From: Streptomyces humidus
Lineage (GTDB): Bacteria; Actinomycetota; Actinomycetes; Streptomycetales; Streptomycetaceae
Direction of reading: 5' to 3'
Assembly (NCBI RefSeq): GCF_014649655.1
Contig: NZ_BMTL01000001.1
Span: 310,001-374,000 of the forward strand
DNA: 64,000 nucleotides
Under the pieces are notes generated by a model. That model did not search any database. It saw only the letters and a program-made list of their open reading frames with translations, and had not been told where the DNA came from. Positions within the stretch are counted from its first letter, which is position 1. Each line of letters begins with the position of its first letter. Shown piece after piece: positions 53,451-62,212 of the stretch. Position numbers and translations under genes: made by a program.

Positions 53451-54797
53451 ATGACCGTCAACGGCTCTGACGACGTACTGGTTGTCCACGGCGGAACCCC
53501 GCTCGAGGGCGAGATCCGAGTCCGCGGTGCGAAGAACCTCGTACCCAAGGCCATGGTCGCCGCCCTGCTGGGCAGTGAGCCGAGCCGGCTGCGCAACGTG
53601 CCGGACATCCGTGACGTGCGCGTCGTACGCGGCCTGCTGCAACTGCACGGGGTGACGGTCCGTCCGGGCGAGGAGCCGGGTGAGCTGGTGCTCGACCCGA
53701 CCTACGTCGAGAGCGCCAACGTCGCCGACATCGACGCCCACGCGGGTTCCAGCCGGATTCCGATCCTGTTCTGCGGCCCGCTCCTGCACCGCCTCGGCCA
53801 CGCGTTCATCCCGGGCCTCGGCGGCTGCGACATCGGCGGCCGGCCGATCGACTTCCACTTCGACGTGCTGCGGCAGTTCGGCGCGAAGATCGAGAAGCGG
53901 GAGGACGGCCAGTACCTGGAGGCCCCGCAGCGGCTGCGCGGCACGAAGATCGTGCTGCCGTACCCGTCGGTCGGCGCGACCGAGCAGGTGCTGCTGACGG
54001 CCGTCCTGGCGGAGGGCGTCACCGAGCTCGCGAACGCGGCCGTGGAGCCGGAGATCGAGGACCTCATCTGCGTGCTGCAGAAGATGGGCGCCATCATCGC
54101 GATGGACACCGACCGCACGATCCGCGTCACCGGCGTCGACAAGCTCGGCGGCTACAACCACGCGGCCCTGTCGGACCGTCTGGAGGCCGCCTCCTGGGCG
54201 TCCGCGGCGCTGGCGACCGAGGGCGACATATACGTCCGCGGCGCCCAGCAGCGCTCGATGATGACGTTCCTGAACACCTACCGCAAGGTGGGCGGCGCCT
54301 TCGAGATCGACGACGAGGGCATCCGCTTCTGGCACCCCGGCGGCAACCTGAAGTCCATCGCGCTGGAGACGGACGTCCACCCCGGTTTCCAGACCGACTG
54401 GCAGCAGCCGCTGGTCGTGGCCCTGACGCAGGCCACGGGCCTGTCGATCGTCCACGAGACGGTCTACGAGTCCCGGCTGGGCTTCACCTCCGCGCTCAAC
54501 CAGATGGGCGCCCACATCCAGCTCTACCGCGAGTGCCTCGGCGGCTCGAACTGCCGCTTCGGGCAGCGCAACTTCCTGCACTCCGCGGTCGTGTCGGGTC
54601 CCACGAAGCTCCAGGGCGCCGACCTGGTCATCCCCGACCTGCGCGGCGGTTTCTCGTACCTGATCGCCGCCCTCGCGGCCCAGGGCACCTCGCGCGTCCA
54701 CGGCATCGACCTCATCAACCGCGGCTACGAGAACTTCATGGACAAACTCGTGGAGCTGGGCGCGAAGGTCGAGCTCCCCGGCAAGGCACTCGGCTAG
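53451..54797 (+). CDS. murA: UDP-N-acetylglucosamine 1-carboxyvinyltransferase
   Basis: 448 residues. It transfers enolpyruvate from PEP to UDP-GlcNAc, the first committed step of peptidoglycan synthesis. GGCDIGGRPIDFH provides Cys126 at the position of the catalytic/fosfomycin-binding Cys (replaced by Asp in mycobacteria), so fosfomycin sensitivity of this copy is expected. RVRGAKNLVPKAMVAALL holds the conserved Lys-Asn pair. VLLTAVLAEGVT, DRLEAASW and LRGGFSYLIAALAAQG also match. A 292-base region upstream separates it from divergent yqgE. Terminated by a 16-base hairpin. Confidence 0.95.
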   Translation: MTVNGSDDVLVVHGGTPLEGEIRVRGAKNLVPKAMVAALLGSEPSRLRNVPDIRDVRVVRGLLQLHGVTVRPGEEPGELVLDPTYVESANVADIDAHAGSSRIPILFCGPLLHRLGHAFIPGLGGCDIGGRPIDFHFDVLRQFGAKIEKREDGQYLEAPQRLRGTKIVLPYPSVGATEQVLLTAVLAEGVTELANAAVEPEIEDLICVLQKMGAIIAMDTDRTIRVTGVDKLGGYNHAALSDRLEAASWASAALATEGDIYVRGAQQRSMMTFLNTYRKVGGAFEIDDEGIRFWHPGGNLKSIALETDVHPGFQTDWQQPLVVALTQATGLSIVHETVYESRLGFTSALNQMGAHIQLYRECLGGSNCRFGQRNFLHSAVVSGPTKLQGADLVIPDLRGGFSYLIAALAAQGTSRVHGIDLINRGYENFMDKLVELGAKVELPGKALG

Positions 54798-54818
54798 GAG
54801 CCGGCCGCACGCACCACG

Positions 54819-54853
54819 ATGGGGCGGTACCCGGGATCCGGGTACCGCCCCAT
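54819..54853. terminator. Terminator between murA and hup
   Basis: Perfect 16-base arms, ATGGGGCGGTACCCGG (54819-54834) and its complement (54838-54853), with a 3-base loop, between convergent genes. Confidence 0.88.
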
Positions 54854-54874
54854 CAGCGTTCTCAGCGGAGGCGC

Positions 54875-55156
54875 TTACTTGCCCTTGGCGGCTTCCTTGA
54901 GCTTGCTGCCCGCGGAGACCTTCACGCTGTAGCCGGCCGGGATCTGGATCGGGTCGCCGGTCTGCGGGTTGCGCGCGGTGCGAGCGGCACGGTGGGTGCG
55001 CTCGAAGGTCAGGAAGCCGGGGATGGTGACCTTCTCGTCGCCCTTGGAGACGATGTCGCCGACGACCTCGGCGAACGCGGCCAGCACTGCGTCGGCGTCC
55101 TTGCGGGTCACCTCGGCGCGGTCGGCCAGCGCGGCCACCAGCTCACTGCGGTTCAT
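54875..55156 (-). CDS. hup: HU family DNA-binding protein
   Basis: 93 residues from ATG 55156 (MNRSELVAALADRAEVTRK). It has the standard HU fold: two helices, GDEKVTIPGFLTFE beta saddle, and RTARNPQTGDPIQIPAG as the DNA-clamping arm with the intercalating Pro. This is the short, tail-less type (HupA in Streptomyces), expressed in vegetative growth; the HupS type has a long Lys/Ala tail. A nucleoid protein. Confidence 0.95.
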   Translation of the reverse strand: MNRSELVAALADRAEVTRKDADAVLAAFAEVVGDIVSKGDEKVTIPGFLTFERTHRAARTARNPQTGDPIQIPAGYSVKVSAGSKLKEAAKGK

Positions 55157-55454
55157 GTTGTTACTCCCGTGTTCTTCTTGCCGTTGAGGCGTGCCACGCG
55201 GCGGAGCCGCATGTGGGGCACAGCGAAGTCGTTGTGCTCGCGCCCAGAGACGCATCCTGCCCCTACCTGCGGCGGGAAAGCCAATCCGGCACCCGCACGG
55301 AGGCGTGAGACAACCCATGTGTGTCACACGAAGGCGCGCCAGGCCGCAACCCTAGAGGGCCGCTCACGGCGCGAGGTTCCGCGACGCGCCGTCGCGGGGG
55401 CCGCCGTGGCGATCCTCACAGCCGCCGTGGCCCCCACGGGCCGTGCCGCAGAGC
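55157..55454. other. Intergenic region upstream of hup
   Basis: 298 bases between the malic enzyme stop and the hup start on the same strand. The malic enzyme side holds a hairpin GGGGGCC (55396-55402)/GGCCCCC (55429-55435), a possible terminator. The hup side should contain its promoter, but I cannot fix -35 and -10 boxes. Confidence 0.45.
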
Positions 55455-56873
55455 CTACGAGGCGGACGCGCCCGCCGCCTTCGCGGCCTCCCGCACCGCA
55501 CCCGCCACCGCGCCCGCGACCTTGTCGTTGAAGACGCTCGGGATGATGTAGTTCGCGTTGAGCTCGTCGTCGCTCACGACCTCGGCCAGGGCCTTCGCGG
55601 CCGCGAGCATCATGTCGGTGTTGACCGTCCGGGACTGCGCGTCCAGCAGGCCGCGGAAGACGCCCGGGAAGACCAGCACGTTGTTGATCTGGTTGGGGAA
55701 GTCGGAGCGGCCGGTGGCCACGACCGCGGCCGTCCGACGGGCGACCGCCGGGTCCACCTCCGGGTCCGGATTCGCGAGCGCGAACACGATCGCGCCTTCG
55801 GCCATGGCGGCCACGTCGTCGCCGTCGAGGACGTTCGGGGCGGAGACGCCGATGAAGACGTCCGCGCCGCGCACCGCCTGCTTCAGGGTGCCGGTGAGGC
55901 CCTCGGGGTTGGTGTTGTCGGCGATCCAGCGCAGCGCCGAGTCGGGGGCCGCGTCGACGAGGTCCTCGCGGTCGGCGTGCACCACGCCGTGGATGTCGGC
56001 GACGACCGCGTTCTTCACCCCGGCCGCCAGCAGCAGCCTGAGGATGGCCGTGCCGGCCGCACCCGCGCCCGACATGACGACCCGCACGTCGCCGACGCCC
56101 TTGCTCACGACACGCAGGGCGTTCGTCAGGGAGGCGAGGACGACGATCGCGGTGCCGTGCTGGTCGTCGTGGAAGACGGGGATGTCGAGGGCCTCGCGCA
56201 GCCGGGCCTCGATCTCGAAGCACCGGGGGGCGGAGATGTCCTCCAGGTTGATGCCCGCGAAGCCGGGGGCGATGGCCTTGACGATCTCGACGATCGCGTC
56301 GGTGTCCTGGGTGTCCAGGCACAGCGGCCAGGCGTCGATGCCGGCGAACCGCTTGAAGAGGGCCGCCTTGCCCTCCATGACGGGCAGCGCGGCCTTCGGG
56401 CCGATGTTGCCGAGGCCCAGCACGGCCGAGCCGTCCGTCACGACCGCAACGGAGTTGCGCTTGATCGTGAGGCGGCGGGCGTCCTCGGGGTTCTCGGCGA
56501 TCGCCATGCAGACGCGGGCCACGCCCGGCGTGTAGATCATCGAGAGGTCGTCACGGTTGCGGATGGGGTGCTTGGACTGCATCTCGATCTTGCCGCCGAG
56601 GTGCATCAGGAACGTACGGTCGGAGACCTTGCCGAGGGTGACGCCCTCGATGAGGCGGAGCTGCTCGACGATCTCGTCGGCGTGCGCGGTGGAGGTCGCC
56701 GCGATGGTGACGTCGATGCGCAGCTTCTCGTGGCCGGAGGCGGTGACGTCGAGGCCGGTCACCGAGCCTCCGTGGGACTCGACGGCCCCGGTGAGCTGGG
56801 AGACCGCGGTTCCGCTCGCGGGCACCTCCAGCCGGACCGTCATCGAGTAGGAGACGCTGGGCGCCGTTGCCAT
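55455..56873 (-). CDS. NAD(P)-dependent malic enzyme with N-terminal ACT domain
   Basis: 472 residues from ATG 56873. Residues 8-85 form an ACT-like domain (SMTVRLEVPASGTAVSQLTG), probably for allosteric control. The malic domain has MIYTPGVARVCMAIAENPE, VAVVTDGSAVLGLGNIGP, HDDQHGTAIVVLASLTNAL with metal ligands, and the NAD-binding VVMSGAGAAGTAIL. It decarboxylates malate to pyruvate in the cytosol. Cofactor preference between NAD and NADP cannot be read with certainty. Confidence 0.93.
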   Translation of the reverse strand: MATAPSVSYSMTVRLEVPASGTAVSQLTGAVESHGGSVTGLDVTASGHEKLRIDVTIAATSTAHADEIVEQLRLIEGVTLGKVSDRTFLMHLGGKIEMQSKHPIRNRDDLSMIYTPGVARVCMAIAENPEDARRLTIKRNSVAVVTDGSAVLGLGNIGPKAALPVMEGKAALFKRFAGIDAWPLCLDTQDTDAIVEIVKAIAPGFAGINLEDISAPRCFEIEARLREALDIPVFHDDQHGTAIVVLASLTNALRVVSKGVGDVRVVMSGAGAAGTAILRLLLAAGVKNAVVADIHGVVHADREDLVDAAPDSALRWIADNTNPEGLTGTLKQAVRGADVFIGVSAPNVLDGDDVAAMAEGAIVFALANPDPEVDPAVARRTAAVVATGRSDFPNQINNVLVFPGVFRGLLDAQSRTVNTDMMLAAAKALAEVVSDDELNANYIIPSVFNDKVAGAVAGAVREAAKAAGASAS

Positions 56874-57222
56874 GGCCGACTTCCTCTGCACTGCTGGATC
56901 GCGGGTTTGCCGTCCGATCGTCGCACCTACCGACGAGTACGTGAAAGCCGCACCTTATTGCGATCGTTTTGTTCTCGGAGACGCACAGGGGAGACGCACG
57001 GGGAAGAGGCCCACGACACCAGGTGACGTGGGCCTCTCCGACGTTCATGACACCGACCCGCCATGCTCGCCTCGCGGCAAGTGGTCGCTCGTAGCGACGA
57101 AGGTTGGGCCCGGGGGCTTGGATCGGGCCGGTGTCACGTCCAGGCTAACAAACGGATGGCCGAAGACCATTCCCGTCCGCGGACTTCACAGAAACCGTTC
57201 GGAATTCTTCGGTCCCCGAGCC
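56874..57222. other. Intergenic region between HelD gene and malic enzyme
   Basis: 349 bases. Holds the hairpin at 57005-57037 and, nearer to the malic enzyme start, its promoter. No gene visible. Confidence 0.5.
57005..57037. terminator. Hairpin downstream of the HelD-type gene
   Basis: Perfect 11-base arms AGAGGCCCACG (57005-57015) and CGTGGGCCTCT (57027-57037), 11-base loop. It lies 185 bases after the helicase stop, so it would leave a long 3' untranslated region. Confidence 0.6.
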
Positions 57223-59601
57223 TCAGTCCCTGAGGAGGTCGGGCACGCCGTTCGCGTCCGGCTCGTCCCGGTCCCCCGACACCACCGAGAGCTGCTGGGT
57301 GGCCCGGGTCAGCGCCACGTACAGCACCCGCAGGCCCGCCGGCGACTCGTCCGCGATCTCCGCCGGCGAGACGACGACCGTGGCGTCGTACTCCAGGCCC
57401 TTGGCCTCCAGGCTGCCCAGGGCCACCACGCGGTCGCCGAGGCCGGCCAGCCAGCGCCCGGCCTCCTCGCGGCGGTTCATCGCGACGACGACGCCGACGG
57501 TGCCGTCCACGCGGTCCAGGAGGCGTTCGGCCTCCGCGCGCACCGTCGAGGCCAGGGAGCCGCGGACGGCTGTGAAGCGGGGCACGACACCCGTCGACCT
57601 GACCGCCGACGGGGACTCGGCGCCGGGCATGGCCAGGGCCAGCACCCTGGCGGCCAGCTCGGCGATCTCGGCCGGGTTGCGGTAGTTCACCGTCAGCCGG
57701 AAGCGGCGGCGGGGGCGGCTGCCGAGGGCCTCGTCGCGGGCCTCGGCAGCCTCGTCGGGGTCGGACCAGGAGGACTGGGCCGGGTCCCCGACGACCGTCC
57801 AGGTGGCGTGCCGGCCGCGGCGGCCCACCATGCGCCACTGCATCGGGGTGAGGTCCTGCGCCTCGTCGACGATGACGTGGGCGTACTCGGTGCGCTCCTG
57901 GGCGAGCCGCTCGGCCCGCTCGCGCTGGGTCTCCTCGCGCACCGGCATCAGCTCCTCCAGGCCGGTGAGGTGGTCCAGCGGGTCGAGCTCGCGTCTCCTG
58001 CGCGGGCGGGCCGGGACGCCGAGGACCGCCTGGAGTTCGTCGAGCATGGCGATGTCGTGCACGGAGAGCCCGTCCCGTCTGAGGGAACGGGCGACCTTGC
58101 GGACCTCGCCGGGGTTGAGGATGCGACGGGCCCAGCGGCCGAGCCTGCGCTCGTCGGCCATGGCCTCCAGAACGGCCTGCGGGGTCAGCTCGGGCCACCA
58201 GGCGTCGAGGAAGGCGATGAACGCGTCCTCGGTGCTCACGTCCTCGTCGAAGGACGAGCGCAGTTCGGCGGCGAGCTCGGGGTCGCTGTGCCGGCCCGCC
58301 GCTCCGGAGCGCTCCCACAGGGCGTCCAGGAGAAGCTTGCGGGCGCGGGGACGCAGCAGGTTCACCGGGGCGGTGCCGCTGAGGGCGCTCTGCCGGACGC
58401 GGTCGAGGTCGGCGGCCTCCAGCTCCAGACGGCGGCCGAAGGCGACGACGCGCAGGCGGGTCGGCGTCCCGGTGGACGCGGGGGTCTCACCGGCCTCGTC
58501 GTCGGGGTCGCCGAAGGCCAGTTGGGCGGGGGCCCGGCCGCCGCTCTCCAGCGCTCCGCGCGCGGCCTTGCGCAGCACCTTCAACATCCGGTACGACCCC
58601 TTGGCCCGGGCCACCGCCGGGGAGTCGTACAGGGTGGCCTCGGCGCCGTCGACGAGGGAGCCGATGGCGCGGACGGCGACCTGGCCCTCCTCGCCCAGGG
58701 AGGGCAGCACGCCCTCGGTGTAGGCGACGAGCAGGGGGGTGGGCGAGACGATCAGGATGCCGCCCGCGTACCGGCGCCGGTCCTGGTAGAGCAGGTAGGC
58801 GGCCCGGTGCAGCGCGACGGCGGTCTTGCCGGTGCCCGGACCGCCCTCGACGTACGTCACGGAGGCGGCGGGGGCGCGGATGACCAGGTCCTGCTCGGCC
58901 TGGATGGAGGCGACGATGTCGCGCATGGTGTGGCCGCGGGCCTGGCCGAGGGCTGCCATGAGGGCGCCGTCGCCGATGACCGGCAGCTGCTCGCCGTCGA
59001 GGAAGGCCCTGAGCTCGGGCCGCATCAGGTCGTCCTCGACGCCGAGGACGCGCCGCCCCTTGGAGCGGATCACGCGACGCCGTACGACGCGCCCCGGGTC
59101 GACCGGCGTGGACCGGTAGAAGGGGGCGGCCGCGGGCGCCCGCCAGTCGATGACCAGCGGCGCGTACTCGGAGTCGAGGACGCCGATACGGCCGATGTGG
59201 AGGGTCTCGGCGATGTCGGCGGTGTCGTCGGGCCGCACGGCGCCCTCCGCGGGCTCCACGGCGGTGTACGCGCCGTCCGGGCCCTTCTTGCCGTCCTTGC
59301 CGAGGAGCAGGTCGATCCGTCCGAAGAGGAAGTCCTCGAACTCGTTGTTCAGCCGGTTGAGGTGGACTCCGGCGCGGAACACCTGCGCGTCCCGCTCGGC
59401 GAGGGCGCCGGGCGTGCCGACCTGGCCGCGCTGGGCCGCGTCGTTCATGAGGAACTCGGCCTCGTGGATCTTCTCCTCGAGGCGTCGGTACACCCGGTCG
59501 AGGTGTTCCTGTTCGACGTTGATCTCTCGGTCCCGCACCGAATCCGGCGCGTTTTCCTCAACCGATCCGACCGCGGTCTCCTGCTGTGCCTGAACGGCCA
59601 C
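57223..59601 (-). CDS. HelD-type RNA polymerase-associated UvrD-like ATPase
   Basis: 792 residues. The N-terminal segment (about 25-95, EQEHLDRVYRRLEEKIHEAE) is a coiled-coil-like arm, characteristic of HelD and absent from UvrD. GVLDSEYAPLVIDWRAP, Walker A GGPGTGKTA (K259), DEAQD with D579-E580, and LEAKGLEYDATVVVSPAEI complete an SF1 ATPase. HelD frees stalled RNA polymerase from DNA; the HelR subgroup also gives rifamycin tolerance and is normally preceded by a RAE element, which I do not see here. Name therefore left open. Confidence 0.87.
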   Translation of the reverse strand: MAVQAQQETAVGSVEENAPDSVRDREINVEQEHLDRVYRRLEEKIHEAEFLMNDAAQRGQVGTPGALAERDAQVFRAGVHLNRLNNEFEDFLFGRIDLLLGKDGKKGPDGAYTAVEPAEGAVRPDDTADIAETLHIGRIGVLDSEYAPLVIDWRAPAAAPFYRSTPVDPGRVVRRRVIRSKGRRVLGVEDDLMRPELRAFLDGEQLPVIGDGALMAALGQARGHTMRDIVASIQAEQDLVIRAPAASVTYVEGGPGTGKTAVALHRAAYLLYQDRRRYAGGILIVSPTPLLVAYTEGVLPSLGEEGQVAVRAIGSLVDGAEATLYDSPAVARAKGSYRMLKVLRKAARGALESGGRAPAQLAFGDPDDEAGETPASTGTPTRLRVVAFGRRLELEAADLDRVRQSALSGTAPVNLLRPRARKLLLDALWERSGAAGRHSDPELAAELRSSFDEDVSTEDAFIAFLDAWWPELTPQAVLEAMADERRLGRWARRILNPGEVRKVARSLRRDGLSVHDIAMLDELQAVLGVPARPRRRRELDPLDHLTGLEELMPVREETQRERAERLAQERTEYAHVIVDEAQDLTPMQWRMVGRRGRHATWTVVGDPAQSSWSDPDEAAEARDEALGSRPRRRFRLTVNYRNPAEIAELAARVLALAMPGAESPSAVRSTGVVPRFTAVRGSLASTVRAEAERLLDRVDGTVGVVVAMNRREEAGRWLAGLGDRVVALGSLEAKGLEYDATVVVSPAEIADESPAGLRVLYVALTRATQQLSVVSGDRDEPDANGVPDLLRD

Positions 59602-59670
59602 CGGGCCCCCTTCTGACGTGCTGGGCAGCCGTCAACCGTACGCGAAGGGGGCCCGCGAAGCCATGCGCGG

Positions 59671-60504
59671 CTACGCGTCGATCTGGACGAGCTTCTTGCC
59701 TTCGAAGGTCATGACCTCGAAGTGGTCGATCTCGTTGGTCTTGAAGGCGGCGCCGCCCATGACGTAGAGCGGGTTCTTCGCCTGCTCGGTCTTGGCGCCC
59801 GGGAGGCCGTAGCCCCACTCCGGCACCGACCAGGAGGAGACGGTCTCGCGCTCGCCGTTCTTGCCGACGGCGATGAGCGAGCACTTCTCCGGGCCCGACA
59901 CGTTCTTCAGCTCGACGCCGATCTCGGTGCCCCAGGCCTTCTCGCCCATGGCCACGGTCGCCGAGACCTTGGAGGCGGCGTCGGTCGCCGTGACCCGGCT
60001 GCTGAGCGTGTCGAAGGTCGCCTTGGCGGAGTTCGCGGACTTGGGGGCGCTCGCCTCGGTGCCCTTCGTGCCGCTGTCGCCGCCGGTCGCGGCCAGCACG
60101 GTGAGCGGACCGCCGATGATCAGCGCGGCCGCGGCCGCCACCAGGAAGAAGGAGCGGCGGCGCTTCTGCGCGCGGCGCTCGGACACCTCGTCGACCAGCC
60201 GTTCCACGAGACGCGGGCTGGGGCGGGCGGACAGGGAGTCGCCGATCGCGGGTGTGCCGGTGCCCGGCAGGTCCGCGAGGGCGGCCAGCATCGGTTCCAT
60301 CCCGGCGAGCTCGTCGAGCTGCTGGGCGCACCACTCGCAGCCGGCGAGATGCATCTCGAAAGCGGTTGCCTCGGCGTCGTCGAGGATGCCGAGGGCGTAG
60401 GCGCCGACGGTCTCGTGTTCGCTCGGGCTCGGAGATCCCACTGACCCCTGCATGGGACCAGACATACCCGAACCACCTGCTCCGAATCCCCCGTAACTGC
60501 TCAT
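59671..60504 (-). CDS. rsuA: Anti-sigma factor for SigU-type ECF sigma factor
   Basis: 277 residues from ATG 60504, which overlaps the sigma stop (TGATG). EMHLAGCEWCAQQLDEL is the zinc-finger anti-sigma motif (HxxxCxxC). A single membrane helix (FFLVAAAAALIIGGPLTVLAA) separates it from an extracellular domain of about 140 residues that begins with a Thr/Ser-rich stretch. It holds SigU until an envelope signal acts. Translation coupled to sigU is usual for such pairs. I name it rsuA from gene order. Confidence 0.9.
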   Translation of the reverse strand: MSSYGGFGAGGSGMSGPMQGSVGSPSPSEHETVGAYALGILDDAEATAFEMHLAGCEWCAQQLDELAGMEPMLAALADLPGTGTPAIGDSLSARPSPRLVERLVDEVSERRAQKRRRSFFLVAAAAALIIGGPLTVLAATGGDSGTKGTEASAPKSANSAKATFDTLSSRVTATDAASKVSATVAMGEKAWGTEIGVELKNVSGPEKCSLIAVGKNGERETVSSWSVPEWGYGLPGAKTEQAKNPLYVMGGAAFKTNEIDHFEVMTFEGKKLVQIDA

Positions 60505-61061
60505 CACGCCGTCACCCCCCGCTCTTCCAGAGCCAGCTTCATCGACCGCAGGGCGTAGAACACCCGTGAGCGCACGGTGCCGCTGGGTATGCCCAGTGTC
60601 TCGGCCGCCTCGTTGACGGTGCGCCCCTTGAAGTACGTCTCGACGAGCACCTCCCGGTGGGCCGGGGTCAGGTCGTCGAGCGCGTCGGACAGCGTCATCA
60701 GCCACAGCGCCTTGTCGATCTCGTCCTCCGCAGGAATGACCTCCAGCGGCGACGGGTCGACCTCCTGCGGCCGGGCCTGCCGGCTGCGGTGGCCGTCGAT
60801 GACGATGCGACGTGCGACCGTCACCAGCCAGGGGCGTACAGATCCGGTCGCCCGGTTGAGCTGGCCGGCGTTCTTCCAGGCACGGATGAGCGTCTCCTGC
60901 ACGACGTCCTCGGCACGCTGCCGATCTCCGGCAACCAGGCGCAGGACATACGCAAGCAGGGGTCCGGCATGCTCCCGATACAGAGCACGCATCAGCTCCT
61001 CGTCAGGTTCCGAGGGCTGGGACATGCGATGTCGGGCCCTCGATCCACGTTCATTGGCCAC
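60504..61061 (-). CDS. sigU: ECF RNA polymerase sigma factor SigU
   Basis: 185 residues from GTG 61061, with AAGGA 7 bases upstream; ATG 61025 is an alternative. Region 2 is LMRALYREHAGPLLAYVLRL to VQETLIRAWKNAG, and region 4 is LDDLTPAHREVLVETYFKGR to IPSGTVRSRVFYALRSM. No sigma 3. It directs RNA polymerase to a small regulon, and the anti-sigma gene follows with overlapping stop/start. In S. coelicolor unchecked SigU disturbs differentiation and secretion. Confidence 0.92.
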   Translation of the reverse strand: MANERGSRARHRMSQPSEPDEELMRALYREHAGPLLAYVLRLVAGDRQRAEDVVQETLIRAWKNAGQLNRATGSVRPWLVTVARRIVIDGHRSRQARPQEVDPSPLEVIPAEDEIDKALWLMTLSDALDDLTPAHREVLVETYFKGRTVNEAAETLGIPSGTVRSRVFYALRSMKLALEERGVTA

Positions 61062-61375
61062 GGCCGCATCCTTGCGCACGCCCACCTCCGGTGTCCGGGG
61101 GATCCCCCAGTCGGTCGCTCGACGACGGGTACGCAAGCGGGGTGTTGCGCGTTCAAAACGAGGGGACACTTTTCTTCCGGGTGTCATGACGAGGGGGACA
61201 TGGGGGCACATTCTCCCCTCTTTTTCTTTACATTTCCGCCACAGGGGCAGGGTCGGGCCGACTGCCCGTCGGCCGACGCGGGTAAACGACGTGTAATCGA
61301 AATCACGTCGGCAGTTGCGCGCCCGCACCGAACGAAAGCCGCATAACCGGCAGGAGGTTGTCCGTCGGCGCACCG
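61062..61375. other. Intergenic region upstream of sigU
   Basis: 314 bases between the CGNR gene end and sigU. It includes AT-richer patches (TTTCTTTACATTTCC near 61225, TCGAAATCACG near 61295) that may belong to the sigU promoter. No gene seen. Confidence 0.5.
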
Positions 61376-61966
61376 TCAACTGCGGGCGAGCGCCGCCCGT
61401 CGGCGGTGCCGCGCCACCCGCTCCCGGTTCCCGCAGACCTCGCTGGAGCACCAGCGCCGGCGCCGCCCCCGGGACATGTCGACGTAGACGAGGGGGCAGT
61501 TGTCCCCCGCGCACTGCCGGAGCCCCGCCCGGGCCACCGGATCGGTGAGCAGCTCCACCGTGTCCCGGGCCACCGCGGCCAGCAGCGCGGCGCACTCCGG
61601 CGGCCGGTCCAAGGCCCGCACGAGCGAACCGTCTTCGCCGCGCACGGCACGCGGGGTGGGGGGCGCGGCCCGGGCGGCGTCGTTCACCCGGTCCAGGGCG
61701 CCGTCGGGGTATCCGGCGCCCGGATACGGCGGGGAACCGCCCTGGGCGAGGCAGCCGTGCACCAACTGACCGACGCTGCGACGCAGTTCGCGGAACGCCG
61801 TCGGCCAGGCGGCGTCGGCCAGGGTGAGCGGGGTGTCCGGCGGGACGAGGCCGCAGCCGTGGATCCACGCGCACAACGGCCCCACGGAGCCGAGCCGTTC
61901 GCAGGGGTGCGCGGTCGCGAGCAGATCGAGACAGATCCGTCCGGCATCGAACCGCAGCTCGTCCAT
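61376..61966 (-). CDS. CGNR zinc-finger domain transcriptional regulator-like protein
   Basis: 196 residues from ATG 61966. The N-terminal part (FDAGRICLDLLATAHPCERL) resembles the ABATE stress-response domain. The C-terminal CAGDNCPLVYVDMSRGRR and WCSSEVCGNRERVARHR carry the four Cys (C-x4-C, C-x4-C) and the CGNR tetrad. Such proteins are thought to bind DNA, but their targets are unknown. Alone between sigU and the uroporphyrinogen synthase gene. Confidence 0.85.
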   Translation of the reverse strand: MDELRFDAGRICLDLLATAHPCERLGSVGPLCAWIHGCGLVPPDTPLTLADAAWPTAFRELRRSVGQLVHGCLAQGGSPPYPGAGYPDGALDRVNDAARAAPPTPRAVRGEDGSLVRALDRPPECAALLAAVARDTVELLTDPVARAGLRQCAGDNCPLVYVDMSRGRRRRWCSSEVCGNRERVARHRRRAALARS

Positions 61967-62147
61967 GCGCGCGTCACCGCCAGCCGAGGAGCACCCCTGA
62001 GGAATCCGTTCCTCCCACAGTGCCCGGCCGCGGCCGGGACCGGAACCCCTCCGGCTCCCCTCCGGCTCTCCGACGCGGGCCGGGGCCGGCCGGGGCGGGC
62101 CCGGGTCCGTGTCCCGGCCGGATCCGCGAGAGCTCCCGGGTCCGGCC

Positions 62148-62203
62148 GCACCCCGCACCTCGCACCCCGCACCCCGCACCGGGCACCGGGCACCGGGCAC
62201 CGG
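62148..62203. repeat. 7-base tandem repeat, eight units
   Basis: Units GCACCCC, GCACCTC, GCACCCC, GCACCCC then four GCACCGG, from 62148 to 62203, immediately after the uroporphyrinogen-III synthase stop. Non-coding spacer of 246 bases. Confidence 0.9.
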
Positions 62204-62212
62204 GCAACCCGG

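Noticed and set aside
49109..53470. Open frame of about 1450 codons on the plus strand
   Set aside because: Runs antisense through the FAD subunit, GH20, DUF3039 and YqgE genes and their spacers. It is a product of stop-codon scarcity at high GC.
59602..59670. Rifamycin-associated element upstream of the HelD-type gene
   Set aside because: I looked for the inverted GGGGCTTGC-type element and found nothing similar, so I do not call the gene HelR.
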